Notes: generated from the sequence alone by a model not told the origin. A stretch of 31,225 bases of DNA from Oscillospiraceae bacterium (GCA_020025345.1 JAHHSH010000014.1:1-31225); one strand, 5' to 3'; shown: positions 7,075 to 15,947, counted from the first letter of the stretch. Numbers and translations are program-made.

Positions 7075-9711
7075 TTACTTTGCAGCGCGTCTTTTTCTAT
7101 TGTACACGGTCAAACCAAGTCCGCCGAGGGAAAGCATACACAATCCCATCCATACCGCCGCATAGCTGCCGTCGCCGGTCTGCGGTGTATCGACCGGAGG
7201 ATCCGCAGGCTTTGCAGGCTCACTGGGTGTCACAGGAGCGATTTCCTTATCCTTGACAGTAACCTGAATGGTCTTTGTCACGCTGGCGCCATCGGCATCT
7301 GTTACTTTATAGGTAACTTCATATACACCGCTCTTGGACGTGTCTACGGTGCTGCGAACGACCTCGATCTGATCTGTCAGATCGCCGTCCTCCCGATCCT
7401 TTGCCGTCACATCCTTCCGCGCGTCAAACGCATCCCCAACTGTGATGGTCTGATCCGCTGCGCTGATGACAGGTGCCTCATTCAGCACTTCCGCAAACTC
7501 GGAAAACTGCCATGTTCCTGTAAATGTCACATCGCCGCTCACATTCTCGATCTCCGTCTGATCCCAGCCAGTAAAGTGCCAGATTCCGTCCGCCGTCTTC
7601 ACATCGTTCAGCACCAGACCCTCCGGCACACGCACGGTATCGCCCTCTTTTACTGTCTGCGGGGCAGGCAGCAGGTCTTTGACCTCAGCAGGAAGCGCCA
7701 CGTCCGCATCGGAAGATGCGAAGGCAAAGCTTGCGGTATAGCTGGGAACAGCTGTCCACTTTCCGGAGAGGCTGATGGGCCCCGTAAGCACGGTACCATC
7801 GACATAGGGTTCTTTAAACTGCTGATCCGTAAACCAGCCGTGGAAAATGTACTTTTTCGAGTTGTGCTCGATGGTACGCGCCGTATACGCCGTTCCAACT
7901 CTTACATATTCTGTAGGGCCCGGATCGGGAACTTCTCCGGAAGGCGGAATCACTGCACCGCCGGAGCCATTGTTGTCCAGATAAAAGTAGTACACCGGGA
8001 CGCTCCACTGGGCGTACAGCGTGATCTCGCCATCTTTCGGGGCAATATCTTTTACATTCACGCCGTCAGGATAGAATGTTCCCGTTCCATCCGGCTTCGT
8101 ATTCCAGCCATCAAAACGGCAATCTTCCCACTGGAAGGTATTCTTATTCAGAGGCACAATCTCATTGCGCTCAATGACTTGCGCAGCCATTTCGCCCACG
8201 GCATCTTTACTGTTCTTATCAAATTTTACTGTATAGGAACCCAATGCAGGCTTTGTATGCAGATCAATATAGAGCTTGCAATGCTTCACCCGACCTCCCT
8301 CAACGGGAATATCATATTCCGCAGATAAGGTGATGCTCCATGATCCCAGATATTCCTCACCATAATGGAGTGTAATTTTGTTAGTTGCCGGATCGTAGCT
8401 TCCTGTACAAGTTTTATTTCCAGATACAACAACGTTCATATTCTCAAAGGAAACCGGATTTCCATCGACACCGACATACGGATTATCAAATGTATATTCC
8501 GTTCCCTCGACTTCAATGGGGTGATCCCATGCGCCCATTTTAACCCTTTCGATACACGGGAACTCCATCGTGCCTTCGGCATGTCTCGGGCCGTCGCTGC
8601 CCAGCTGGGAAAAACTTTTCATGAAACGGAAATCTGTCACATAATTGTCACCCATGCCCAGCAGCCGCAAATTCGTCAGACGGCTCAAATTGTCCATGTT
8701 GGAAATATCATTTCCATTCAAACCCAATATGGTAAGGGACATGGGCAGCTGATCGCAGAATTTCGTATTACTGATTTTATTTTCGTTCAGAACCAAATAC
8801 GTTAAATTCTGCAGGGGGGCAAACATCTCCACATCCGCATCTGTCACCTGGCAATAAGGCATACTCAGATGTCCCAGTCCTGTCAGTGAGCGGATTGTCT
8901 CTTGATAAGCGGCTCTGTTCTCATCATTGATGGGAACTTTTTCCAGATCAAGATCCTCGAGATTGGTATATCCCTTTAGAGGGGAAATATCCGTAATCAG
9001 ATTTTCACCTTCCAGATCGAGGGACGTCAGGTTCTTAAATGCCATATTGCTCAGGGCAGAGATATCCTCCAGCGCACTGCAGCGGGAGCAAGCGAGAGCT
9101 TTTAACTGAGGCACCTTTTCAGGGGTCAGCCCATCCAGTGTGGTGATCCCACCGCCCAAAACAGAAAGCGTATGCAGCTCGGGCATATTACTCAGCATAT
9201 CCATGCGGAACAGCTTGTTGTACAAAAGCGAAAGACTTTTCAGATTCTTCAAGGCATGGATATTTTCAATGCCGGCGGCATTTCCCTCAATATGCAGTCT
9301 CGTCAAATTCGTCGCATACTGGATTCCCTCTAAATCCTTGACAGACTCATCTACATCCAAGTTGGTGAGTTTCTCCATATCTGCCGCAGTAACAGGGAGT
9401 GTTTCCTCCCGCTTTAGACTCAGATTGATCAATTTCCGAAAATTTGCATCCGGAATAACGCCGGCTGCCAAAGTATCCGCGGCCGCCTTGTCACCATTCT
9501 CTTCCACCGATTGAGTCTCAACAGTGCCAGAAACCTGCGGTGCATCCGCCTCAGCGCTCCTGTCCGCTGCTTCTTTGTCAGCGTTTTGCACCTCCGTTTG
9601 TACGCGCTCCTCCGGCTCTTTCCCTTCTTCCGCGAAGGCTAACGCAGTGGGCAGCATGCCCAATACCAGAACCACCACAAGAAAAAGGCTGCATAATTTT
9701 TTTCCTTTCAT
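7075..9711 (-). CDS. cell-wall-anchored leucine-rich-repeat surface protein with InlB-type repeats
   Basis: An 878-residue exported protein. Residues 1-27 are a signal peptide (hydrophobic core, ALAFA). After an acidic, low-complexity stretch there are leucine-rich repeats at about 85-375 (for example NLTRLHIEGN, NLKSLSLLYNKL, NLTYLVLNENKIS), a beta-rich region, an InlB B-repeat (about 493-570: YTVKFDKN...WNTKPDGTGTFYP...LYAQW), two related modules ending in W-containing strands (WFTDQ, GTWQF), and a DUF5011-like Ig domain (ISAADQTITVGDAFDARKD). A linker then leads to TPQTG, a hydrophobic segment and NRKRRAAK, a sortase signal. This build is typical of adhesins and host- or glycan-contact proteins. 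ATG 9711 follows AAAGGGG. It is monocistronic as far as I can see; no sortase is encoded nearby. Confidence 0.9.
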   Translation of the reverse strand: MKGKKLCSLFLVVVLVLGMLPTALAFAEEGKEPEERVQTEVQNADKEAADRSAEADAPQVSGTVETQSVEENGDKAAADTLAAGVIPDANFRKLINLSLKREETLPVTAADMEKLTNLDVDESVKDLEGIQYATNLTRLHIEGNAAGIENIHALKNLKSLSLLYNKLFRMDMLSNMPELHTLSVLGGGITTLDGLTPEKVPQLKALACSRCSALEDISALSNMAFKNLTSLDLEGENLITDISPLKGYTNLEDLDLEKVPINDENRAAYQETIRSLTGLGHLSMPYCQVTDADVEMFAPLQNLTYLVLNENKISNTKFCDQLPMSLTILGLNGNDISNMDNLSRLTNLRLLGMGDNYVTDFRFMKSFSQLGSDGPRHAEGTMEFPCIERVKMGAWDHPIEVEGTEYTFDNPYVGVDGNPVSFENMNVVVSGNKTCTGSYDPATNKITLHYGEEYLGSWSITLSAEYDIPVEGGRVKHCKLYIDLHTKPALGSYTVKFDKNSKDAVGEMAAQVIERNEIVPLNKNTFQWEDCRFDGWNTKPDGTGTFYPDGVNVKDIAPKDGEITLYAQWSVPVYYFYLDNNGSGGAVIPPSGEVPDPGPTEYVRVGTAYTARTIEHNSKKYIFHGWFTDQQFKEPYVDGTVLTGPISLSGKWTAVPSYTASFAFASSDADVALPAEVKDLLPAPQTVKEGDTVRVPEGLVLNDVKTADGIWHFTGWDQTEIENVSGDVTFTGTWQFSEFAEVLNEAPVISAADQTITVGDAFDARKDVTAKDREDGDLTDQIEVVRSTVDTSKSGVYEVTYKVTDADGASVTKTIQVTVKDKEIAPVTPSEPAKPADPPVDTPQTGDGSYAAVWMGLCMLSLGGLGLTVYNRKRRAAK

Positions 9712-10054
9712 AAAAACCCCTTTCAACGCATTGCCAATACAGCGTAGATCTGCGCGCTGCTTTTCCACGAATGCTATCCTATAGATGCTATTCTAACAGG
9801 GTCATGCACTATAGTCACCAAAAATTTACTATATTTTCCCAGAAAAATCAAGCACAAAGACGGATTTTCCTCTCATTTTTTGTTCCCGCGGTATTGCCTC
9901 TGACCATGTCTCCTGCTCTCCTCCGCCGGAGAAAAGCATTTTTCGGCGGCTTCCGGCTTTCCCCTGCAAAAAAACACGGCACATGTCCCTCATCAGGGCA
10001 GTGCCGTATTTTCATCCATACTTTTTTCCATGCCGCTCCCGCAGGCAGGATTTC
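9712..10054. other. intergenic region between malQ and the surface protein gene
   Basis: These 343 bases hold the malQ terminator at 9968-10012 and the upstream region of the surface protein. Apart from a short imperfect hairpin near 9928-9953 (GCCGGAGAAAA / TTTTTCGGC) I see no gene. I could not pick a convincing promoter for the surface protein; TAGAAT-like boxes occur near 9790 on the minus strand, but no -35 lies at normal distance. Confidence 0.6.
9968..10012 (-). terminator. intrinsic terminator of the maltodextrin operon
   Basis: Read on the minus strand, ACGGCAC pairs with GTGCCGT, with an inner CCCT/AGGG pairing, followed by seven T. It lies about 40 bases after the malQ stop. Confidence 0.85.
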
Positions 10055-11545
10055 TTATCGGCCGTACATCTTGGTCGTGGCAGCGATCTTCTCCGCCAGC
10101 GCCGCATCCGCCTCACCGGGCAGCAGACGCCACTGCCAGTTGCCGGAGGCCGTGCCGGGGGTGTTGACCCGGTGTCCCTCGCCAAGTCCCAGATAGTCCT
10201 GCACCTGCGCCACAAAGAGGCGGGCCACAGAGCCCATTCCGCCGCGGATGACGCCCCAGTGGAAGCCCTCGGCTTCATTGAGTCCCAGATAGCGCCGGGC
10301 ATAGGCCACATCGTCCTTGTCCGCCTCCTCACGCCACAGCGCGACGGGGGGATTATCGTGGGTGCCGGTATAGCAAATGCAGTTCTCCGTATACACATGG
10401 GGCAGGTAGTCGCTGGGCTCCCGGGAGTCAAAGGCAAACTCCAGCACCTTCATACCGGGCAGGCCGGAATCCCGCAAAAGCTGCTGTACCTCCGGGGTGG
10501 GATAGCCCAGATCCTCGGCAATCAGCTCCAGATCGCCGAACCAGCCCTGCAGCGTCCCCACCAGACGCATACCGGGTCCCTTCACCCAGTGTCCGTTCTT
10601 GGCTGTCGTCTCGCCATAGGGGACGGCCCAATAACTCTCCAGACCGCGGAAGTGGTCAATGCGGATCACATCAAAGAGCTTCCGCGCACCGTCGATGCGG
10701 CGAATCCACCAGCCAAAGCCGTCCTGCTCCATCCGATCCCAGCGGTAGAGGGGATTGCCCCACAGCTGGCCATCCTCCGTGAAGTAGTCCGGCGGCACAC
10801 CGGCCACCTCCGTGGGCACATTATTCTCGTCCAGCTGGAAGCTCTCCGGCTCGGCCCACACATCGGCACTGTCCAGCGCCACATAGATGGGCAGATCTCC
10901 GATGATATGGATGCCCCGGCTGTGGATATAGCTCTTGAGCTGCTCCCACTGCTTGAAAAAGAGGAACTGCAAATAGGTGAACAGCTCCACATCCTCCCGA
11001 AGCATGGTTCGGTACTTCTCCAGCACCGCTTCGCTCTTGCGCAGGCGGATCTCGTCATCCTCCCATTCCGTCCATGCCTTCATGCTGAAATGGTACTTGC
11101 AGGCCATAAAAAGGGCGTAGTCCGGGAGCCAGCGCCGATTCTCCTCCACAAAGGCATCCACCGCCGCCCGATCCCGCTGCCAGCCGCGCGCCTTGGCCTT
11201 TTTGAGCACGGTGAAGCGGCTATTGTAGATGGCACCGTAGTCCACATACCGGGGATTGCTGCCCCAATGGCAGTTTGTCTCCACTTCTTCCTTCGTCAAA
11301 AGGCCATCCTCGATGAGGAGATCCAAGTCGATGAAGTAGGGATTGCCCGCATAGGTGGAAAAACTCTGGTAGGGGGAATCTCCGTAGCTGGTGGGACCCA
11401 GCGGCAGCAGCTGCCAGTACTTCTGGCCTGCTGCGTGGAGGAAGTCGGCAAAGTCATAGGCGGCCTTGCCAAAGGTACCGATCCCGTAGGGGGACGGCAG
11501 GGAAAAGATCGGCATCAGAATGCCGCTGCTGCGTTGAATACTCAT
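10055..11545 (-). CDS. malQ: 4-alpha-glucanotransferase (amylomaltase, GH77)
   Basis: A 496-residue cytosolic enzyme that transfers alpha-1,4-glucan segments between maltooligosaccharides and releases glucose. Family landmarks are YWQLLPLGPTSYGDSPYQS (43-61), GDLPIYVALDSADVW (216-230), the nucleophile Asp297 in VIRIDHFRG, the acid/base Glu344 in LIAEDLG and Asp397 in GTHDNPP. The start is the ATG at 11545: GGAG lies 6 bases upstream, whereas a TTG four codons earlier overlaps the site. The length is that of single-domain bacterial amylomaltases. It is the last gene of the operon, 32 bases after the second permease, and would process maltodextrins imported by the adjacent ABC system. Confidence 0.96.
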   Translation of the reverse strand: MSIQRSSGILMPIFSLPSPYGIGTFGKAAYDFADFLHAAGQKYWQLLPLGPTSYGDSPYQSFSTYAGNPYFIDLDLLIEDGLLTKEEVETNCHWGSNPRYVDYGAIYNSRFTVLKKAKARGWQRDRAAVDAFVEENRRWLPDYALFMACKYHFSMKAWTEWEDDEIRLRKSEAVLEKYRTMLREDVELFTYLQFLFFKQWEQLKSYIHSRGIHIIGDLPIYVALDSADVWAEPESFQLDENNVPTEVAGVPPDYFTEDGQLWGNPLYRWDRMEQDGFGWWIRRIDGARKLFDVIRIDHFRGLESYWAVPYGETTAKNGHWVKGPGMRLVGTLQGWFGDLELIAEDLGYPTPEVQQLLRDSGLPGMKVLEFAFDSREPSDYLPHVYTENCICYTGTHDNPPVALWREEADKDDVAYARRYLGLNEAEGFHWGVIRGGMGSVARLFVAQVQDYLGLGEGHRVNTPGTASGNWQWRLLPGEADAALAEKIAATTKMYGR

Positions 11546-11577
11546 GTTACTCTCCAAACTTTGCTCAAATCTCGGTT

Positions 11578-12420
11578 TTAGCCCTTGACCGCACCGGCGG
11601 CCACGCCCTTAATGATGTGTTTCTGGCACACCAGATAGAACACGATCACCGGGATGATGCTCAGAAGGATCAGCGCCATGGTAGCGCCCAGATCCACGGC
11701 ACCGTAGCTGCCCTTCAAATACTGAATGTGGATGGGGATGGTCATATACTTGGTGCGATCCAGCACCAGATAGGGCAGCAGATAGTCGTTCCAAACCCAC
11801 ATAATTTCCAGAATACCGACACTGATGAGGGTCGGCTTGAGCATGGGCACCACCACGGAGAAGAAGGTGCGGAACGGGCCGCAGCCGTCGATCACGGCAG
11901 CCTCTTCAATCTCCAGCGGGATGCTCTTCACAAAGCCCACGAACATGAAAACCGCCAATCCTGCGCCGAAGCCCAGATAGATGACCGGAATCGTCCACGG
12001 CGTGTCGAGGCCCAGTGTGTCCGCCGTCTTGGAGAGGGTGAACATCACCATCTGGAAAGGAACCACCATGGAAAAGACGCACAGAAGATACGTCAGACGG
12101 CAGAAACGGCTGTCCACACGGGAGATATACCACGCCGCCATGGAGGTGAAAATCAGAATCAATGCCGTGGACAAAACGGTAATGAGCAGGCTATAGAAGG
12201 CAGACTTCCAGAAAGAGCCGCCCAGCGTCACGCCGGTAATGAAGTTTTGCCACCCGGCAAAGCTCTCCGCCGTGGGCAGGGCAAAGGTCTCGGTCTTGAC
12301 GAAGGTGTTGATCTTGAAGGAGTTGAGCACCACCATCACCACCGGCATCACATAGATCACAGAGATGATGGCCAGCACGATGCTCAGCAGGGTGCGTCCC
12401 CAATGCTTTTTCGTTTTCAT
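11578..12420 (-). CDS. maltodextrin-type ABC transporter permease, MalG-like
   Basis: A 280-residue inner-membrane permease of the binding-protein-dependent carbohydrate family with six membrane segments. The EAA loop that contacts the ATPase is visible as IPLEIEEAAVIDGCGPFRTFFSVVVPMLKP. The N-terminus (KKHWGRTLLSIVLAIISVIYVMPVVMVVLNSFK) is typical of MalG/LacG-type subunits. The ATG at 12420 overlaps the upstream stop as TGATG, with AAAGGAGG 10 bases upstream; a GTG one codon earlier is also possible. It pairs with the MalF-like gene directly upstream. No ATP-binding subunit gene is present in the operon. Confidence 0.93.
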   Translation of the reverse strand: MKTKKHWGRTLLSIVLAIISVIYVMPVVMVVLNSFKINTFVKTETFALPTAESFAGWQNFITGVTLGGSFWKSAFYSLLITVLSTALILIFTSMAAWYISRVDSRFCRLTYLLCVFSMVVPFQMVMFTLSKTADTLGLDTPWTIPVIYLGFGAGLAVFMFVGFVKSIPLEIEEAAVIDGCGPFRTFFSVVVPMLKPTLISVGILEIMWVWNDYLLPYLVLDRTKYMTIPIHIQYLKGSYGAVDLGATMALILLSIIPVIVFYLVCQKHIIKGVAAGAVKG

Positions 12421-13334
12421 CACTGCTGTACCTCCTTTTTACGGGTTGCTGTCAGCTGGATGAGGCCCAGCGCCGTCACCAGCACGAAGAAGAGGACGGC
12501 CTTGGCCTGCGCCGTGCCGCGGGAGTTAACGCTCTGGCCGTAGAAGGTGTTGTAGATATTCAGTGCCAGCATTTCCGTAGTCTTGATGGAACTACCGTCG
12601 GGCTGGATCACAAAGGGCTGACCGGCTGTCAGCGCCAAGTTCTGGTCAAAGAGCTTGAAGCCGTTGGTCAGAGACAGGAACATACAGATGGTGATGGAGG
12701 GCATCACGTTGGGAATGGTGACGCGCCACAGCGTCTGCCAGCGGTTGGCACCATCAATGCGCGCCGCCTCCAGCATCTCCTCCGGCACGGCCTGCAGACC
12801 TGCAATATAAATAATCATCATATAGCCGATCTGCTGCCAGCACATCAAAATCACAAGACCCCAGAAGCCGTAGCGGCTCTCCAGCAAAATCGAGGTATTG
12901 AAATGGCTGAGGATACCGTCAAAAATCATGGACCAGATATAGCCCAGCACGATACCACCGATCAGGTTCGGCATGAAGAAAACCGTGCGGAAAAGATTGG
13001 CCCCCTTGATCTTCTGGGTCAGGGCATACGCCACTGCAAAGGCCAGCACATTGATCAGCACCAGCGAAACCACGGCATAGAGAGCGGTATACCAGAACGC
13101 GTGCATGAAGCTGGCGTCGTGCAGCGCCTTTACATAGTTGTCAATGCCGATAAACTGCGCATCGCTGGTGGTGCGGAATTTACAAAAGGACAGGTAAAGC
13201 CCCTTCAAAAACGGATAGACGAATCCAATCAGAAAAGCGGCCACCATGGGACCTATAAACACCGGCGCCCAGCGGCGAATCGGGCGGCGAACCAGACGGC
13301 TGTTGACAGCTGCCGGATCTCTGCGTTTGCTCAT
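12420..13334 (-). CDS. maltodextrin-type ABC transporter permease, MalF-like
   Basis: A 304-residue permease with about six membrane segments. The EAA loop is VPEEMLEAARIDGANRWQTLWRVTIPNVMP. A short cytosolic, basic N-terminus (MSKRRDPAAVNSRLVRRPIRR) precedes the first segment. It forms the translocation channel with the MalG-like subunit, with which it shares a one-base overlap. ATG 13334 has AGAGGA 9 bases upstream. Upstream, a strong hairpin separates it from the binding-protein gene, which probably lowers permease expression relative to the lipoprotein. Confidence 0.93.
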   Translation of the reverse strand: MSKRRDPAAVNSRLVRRPIRRWAPVFIGPMVAAFLIGFVYPFLKGLYLSFCKFRTTSDAQFIGIDNYVKALHDASFMHAFWYTALYAVVSLVLINVLAFAVAYALTQKIKGANLFRTVFFMPNLIGGIVLGYIWSMIFDGILSHFNTSILLESRYGFWGLVILMCWQQIGYMMIIYIAGLQAVPEEMLEAARIDGANRWQTLWRVTIPNVMPSITICMFLSLTNGFKLFDQNLALTAGQPFVIQPDGSSIKTTEMLALNIYNTFYGQSVNSRGTAQAKAVLFFVLVTALGLIQLTATRKKEVQQ

Positions 13335-13409
13335 GCTGCTTCATCCTCTCTTTTTACACATATCCCCACGGCATCCGCCTCCTGCGGCGGCAGCCGTGCT
13401 ATAAAATAA

Positions 13410-13439
13410 GCCGGGGCGAGCGAGTCCACTCGCCCCGGC
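13410..13439 (-). terminator. GC-rich stem-loop between binding-protein and permease genes
   Basis: An 11-bp perfect stem (GCCGGGGCGAG / CTCGCCCCGGC) is followed on the minus strand by TTATTTTAT. The tail is a weak U-tract, so it probably acts as a partial terminator and as a 3' end protecting the binding-protein message. Confidence 0.75.
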
Positions 13440-13471
13440 GCAGGGTCAAATTGTGGGGTGACGCTATTTAC

Positions 13472-14755
13472 TTAGCTGTTGGCAGCGGCGTACTGGGTAG
13501 CCCAGCCGTCCACAAAGGCCGTCTTCACAGCAGCCCAGTTCTCGTCGGTCGGATTGGCGTCATACTGGTTCATGGCGCTGACCAGACCGGCACGCCACTC
13601 GTTGACGTTGGGTGTGTAGTTGAACGCCCAGGTCATGGTGTAGTTACCAGCGGCAGTGTAATCCAGAGCATCGGCAAAGAACACGTTCTCGGGAGCCTTG
13701 GCCTGCTTGTAGGGGATGGGGCCAAACTGCTCAGCCATGACGGTGGTGCCCTTCTCGGAGGTAACCATCCAGTACATGAAGTCCAGCGTAGCCTTGATGT
13801 CGGCCTCGGAAGCGTTGGCATTGACAGCCCAGCAGTTCTCGGTACCGCAGTTCAGACCGGCCTTCTCCTCGCCCTCAACACCGCAGTAGAAGGGGATCAT
13901 GGCCAGATCCTCGGGGTTCATACCGGCATCGACCAGACCTGCATACTCCCAAGAGCCGTTCTGATAGAACACAGCCTTACCGGCCTTGAACTCGCCGGCA
14001 GCATCAAAGCCACCGGTAGCCAGCTTGTCGGGAGTAACAGCGGAGTTGTTGATGTACAGATCCCACAGGTTTCTGAAGTTGTCCACATAGGTGCCCTTGA
14101 TGGAAGAGGGGCAAGCCGTCCAGTTATCGTCCTCGGACTCATAGTACAAAGCGGCGTTGGCCAGATGGCCGGTGAAACGCCAGGAGGAGCTGTCGTCCAT
14201 ACCGGAGGAGGTGAAAGCATCAAAGCCCAGCTCACCGGCGCGGCTGTGGATATCCTCCACGACCTTCTTCAAGCTCTCGAAGTTGGTGATCTCGCTCAGC
14301 TCGTGGCCTGCTTCCTTCAGCAGCTTGGTGTTGACAATGATGCCGAAGCACTCATAGCAGTAACCAATGGAGCACAGCTTGCCGCTGGCATCATACAGGT
14401 TGTAGTCCTGGGTGCTCAGCTCCTTGGCAATGGCGGTATCCTTCAGATCATAGCAGGTATCGCCCCAAGTATTGACAGCAGCCTGATTGCCCACCACGAA
14501 CAGCGTAGGAGCCTTGTCCTTATCCATTTCAGCGGTCAAGGTGCTCTCATACTCGCCGGAAGCGGCGGTCACAACGCTGACCGGCACACCGGTTTCCTTG
14601 GTGTAATCGGCAGCCATCTGCTCCAAGGCATCCTTTGCCTCGGGCTTGAAGTTCAGCCAATACACGGAGCCTTTGTCGTCCTTGCTGCCACCGCCGCAGG
14701 CCACAAGGGACAGGGCCATGACAAGAGCAAGGATCATTGCAAGAAACTTCTTCAT
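13472..14755 (-). CDS. carbohydrate ABC transporter substrate-binding lipoprotein
   Basis: A 427-residue extracellular solute-binding protein (family 1, MalE/MsmE type). Residues 1-20 form a lipoprotein signal with the lipobox LVAC, so Cys20 is the lipidated residue, followed by GGGSKDDKG. The mature part has the usual alternating-domain pattern with APTLFVVGNQAAVNTWGD and later KAVFYQNGSWEYAGL, aromatic residues typical of sugar pockets. With malQ in the operon, maltooligosaccharides are the most likely ligand, but the specificity is inference. ATG 14755 has AAGGAGAAG upstream. It is 57 bases after the regulator gene, without a good promoter of its own in the gap. Confidence 0.94.
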   Translation of the reverse strand: MKKFLAMILALVMALSLVACGGGSKDDKGSVYWLNFKPEAKDALEQMAADYTKETGVPVSVVTAASGEYESTLTAEMDKDKAPTLFVVGNQAAVNTWGDTCYDLKDTAIAKELSTQDYNLYDASGKLCSIGYCYECFGIIVNTKLLKEAGHELSEITNFESLKKVVEDIHSRAGELGFDAFTSSGMDDSSSWRFTGHLANAALYYESEDDNWTACPSSIKGTYVDNFRNLWDLYINNSAVTPDKLATGGFDAAGEFKAGKAVFYQNGSWEYAGLVDAGMNPEDLAMIPFYCGVEGEEKAGLNCGTENCWAVNANASEADIKATLDFMYWMVTSEKGTTVMAEQFGPIPYKQAKAPENVFFADALDYTAAGNYTMTWAFNYTPNVNEWRAGLVSAMNQYDANPTDENWAAVKTAFVDGWATQYAAANS

Positions 14756-14812
14756 TGTTACTTCTCCTTTTCAAATTCAATTTATTTTCAACTCCCAGCC
14801 GGGAGCGGAAAA

Positions 14813-15826
14813 TCACGGTAATTTCTGCACGGATTTACCGGCACGGAACGTGGTGGGCAGCAACTCATGGCGATGGGTTCCGCCACCCTCCAGCACATCC
14901 AGCAAAATCTCCACACTGCGCCGCCCCATCTCCGCCTTGGGCTGGCAGAAGGTGCTCAGCTGGGGCTGGATATACTCGGATACCTCCAGACCGTCAATGG
15001 CCAGCACCGAGCAGTCCTCCGGCACACGCCGTCCCGCCTCGTGCAGTGCGCGCATAGCTCCAATGGCCATATTGTCGGAGATGGCAAAAAGCGCCGTAAA
15101 ATCCGGGTCTTCCTTCAGCTTTTCCGCCGTGGCCAGATAGGCGCTGCGGATGTCAAAGGCGCCGGCACTGATGATGAGGCTTTCCTCTCTCGGCAGGCTC
15201 AGCTCCGCCATGGCACGCCGATAGCCCTCATAGCGCAGCTGGCTGATCGAACGGTCATCCTTTTGGGAGATCAGCGCCGCGATCCGGCGATGCCCCTGCT
15301 TATAGAGCGTCTTGACCGCGTGATAGGCCTCCTCCTCATCGGCAATGGACACGGAGGAAAAGGTATCCCGATCCAGAGAGCCATACTGATTGCTGTAGGA
15401 ACAGCACACGAAAGGCACATTCAGCGATGCCACTTCCTGCGGCGTATAGTCAGAGCGTCCGCCCAGGAAAATAAGCCCCTGCAGCCGCTTCTCCCGTTCC
15501 ATCATGGCGCCATGCTTGATCTCGTCGTCTTGTCCGCCGATCTGCTGCATCACCATGGTGCAGCCCCGGGCATTGATGGTCTCGCCCACAGCACGAATAA
15601 TATCGGTATAGAAGGGATTGGAGACGCCGCGCACCACCACGCCGATGGAATCGGACTTGGTTTTTACCAGATCCCGGGCGCTGTTGTTAGGGATATAATT
15701 GCTGCTCTCGATCACCGCCAGTACCTTGCGCCGGTTCTCCTCGCTGACGTCGGGTCGGTCATTCAGCACTCGTGACACGGTACTGATGCTGACACCGCAG
15801 AGTCGTGCGATATCCTTAATCGTCAT
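14813..15826 (-). CDS. LacI-family transcriptional regulator of the maltodextrin operon
   Basis: A 337-residue repressor. The N-terminal helix-turn-helix and hinge are classic: MTIKDIARLCGVSISTVSRVLN, then RPDVSEENRRKVLAVIESSNYIPNNSARDL. The periplasmic-binding-protein-like sensor follows (SIGVVVRGVSNPFYTDII...; TALFAISDNMAIGAMRAL; VLAIDGLEVSEYIQPQLSTF). I chose ATG 15826, the normal start for the family, with GGGGAG about 4 bases upstream; the GTG at 15838 would add four residues. Being first in the operon and having a palindrome just downstream of its promoter both suggest that it controls itself and the sugar genes. A maltooligosaccharide is the likely inducer by context. Confidence 0.94.
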   Translation of the reverse strand: MTIKDIARLCGVSISTVSRVLNDRPDVSEENRRKVLAVIESSNYIPNNSARDLVKTKSDSIGVVVRGVSNPFYTDIIRAVGETINARGCTMVMQQIGGQDDEIKHGAMMEREKRLQGLIFLGGRSDYTPQEVASLNVPFVCCSYSNQYGSLDRDTFSSVSIADEEEAYHAVKTLYKQGHRRIAALISQKDDRSISQLRYEGYRRAMAELSLPREESLIISAGAFDIRSAYLATAEKLKEDPDFTALFAISDNMAIGAMRALHEAGRRVPEDCSVLAIDGLEVSEYIQPQLSTFCQPKAEMGRRSVEILLDVLEGGGTHRHELLPTTFRAGKSVQKLP

Positions 15827-15876
15827 ATGTCTCCCCACCCCCTGCCGAAATCTGTCAAATCTTCGCCTTTTTTTGT

Positions 15877-15904
15877 CTGAAAACCTTACCGGGAACGTTT
15901 TCAG
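15877..15904. promoter_or_regulatory. candidate LacI-family operator
   Basis: A perfect 8-bp inverted repeat, CTGAAAAC (15877-15884) and GTTTTCAG (15897-15904), with a 12-base centre. The right part contains AACGTT, the central CG-containing core seen in LacI-family sites. It lies just downstream of the predicted -10 and about 50 bases before the regulator start. Confidence 0.6.
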
Positions 15905-15915
15905 TTCCTGTGTAT

Positions 15916-15947
15916 ATTATACTATCAACTTTGCCGCGGGCTGTCAA
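15916..15947 (-). promoter_or_regulatory. predicted promoter of the maltodextrin operon
   Basis: On the minus strand a perfect TTGACA (15942-15947) and a perfect TATAAT (15916-15921) are present, but they are 20 bases apart, longer than the usual 17. A suboptimal spacer fits a promoter that needs an activator or is kept weak. No better pairing was found. Confidence 0.5.

Noticed and set aside
6814..8328. A 504-codon plus-strand frame starting inside uraA
   Set aside because: It runs through the uraA C-terminus, a bidirectional terminator and the antisense of the surface protein.
9983..11581. A 532-codon plus-strand frame opposite malQ
   Set aside because: The minus strand encodes an amylomaltase with all catalytic residues; the plus-strand product is rich in His/Leu/Arg and has no ribosome site.
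14763..14812. Separate promoter or terminator between the LacI gene and the binding-protein gene
   Set aside because: Only a 5-bp stem (CTCCC/GGGAG) without a U-run and no convincing -35/-10 pair; treated as one transcript.
13451..14821. A 456-codon plus-strand frame opposite the binding-protein gene
   Set aside because: The minus strand has a clear lipoprotein with lipobox and operon context; the plus-strand frame has neither a start signal nor family features.
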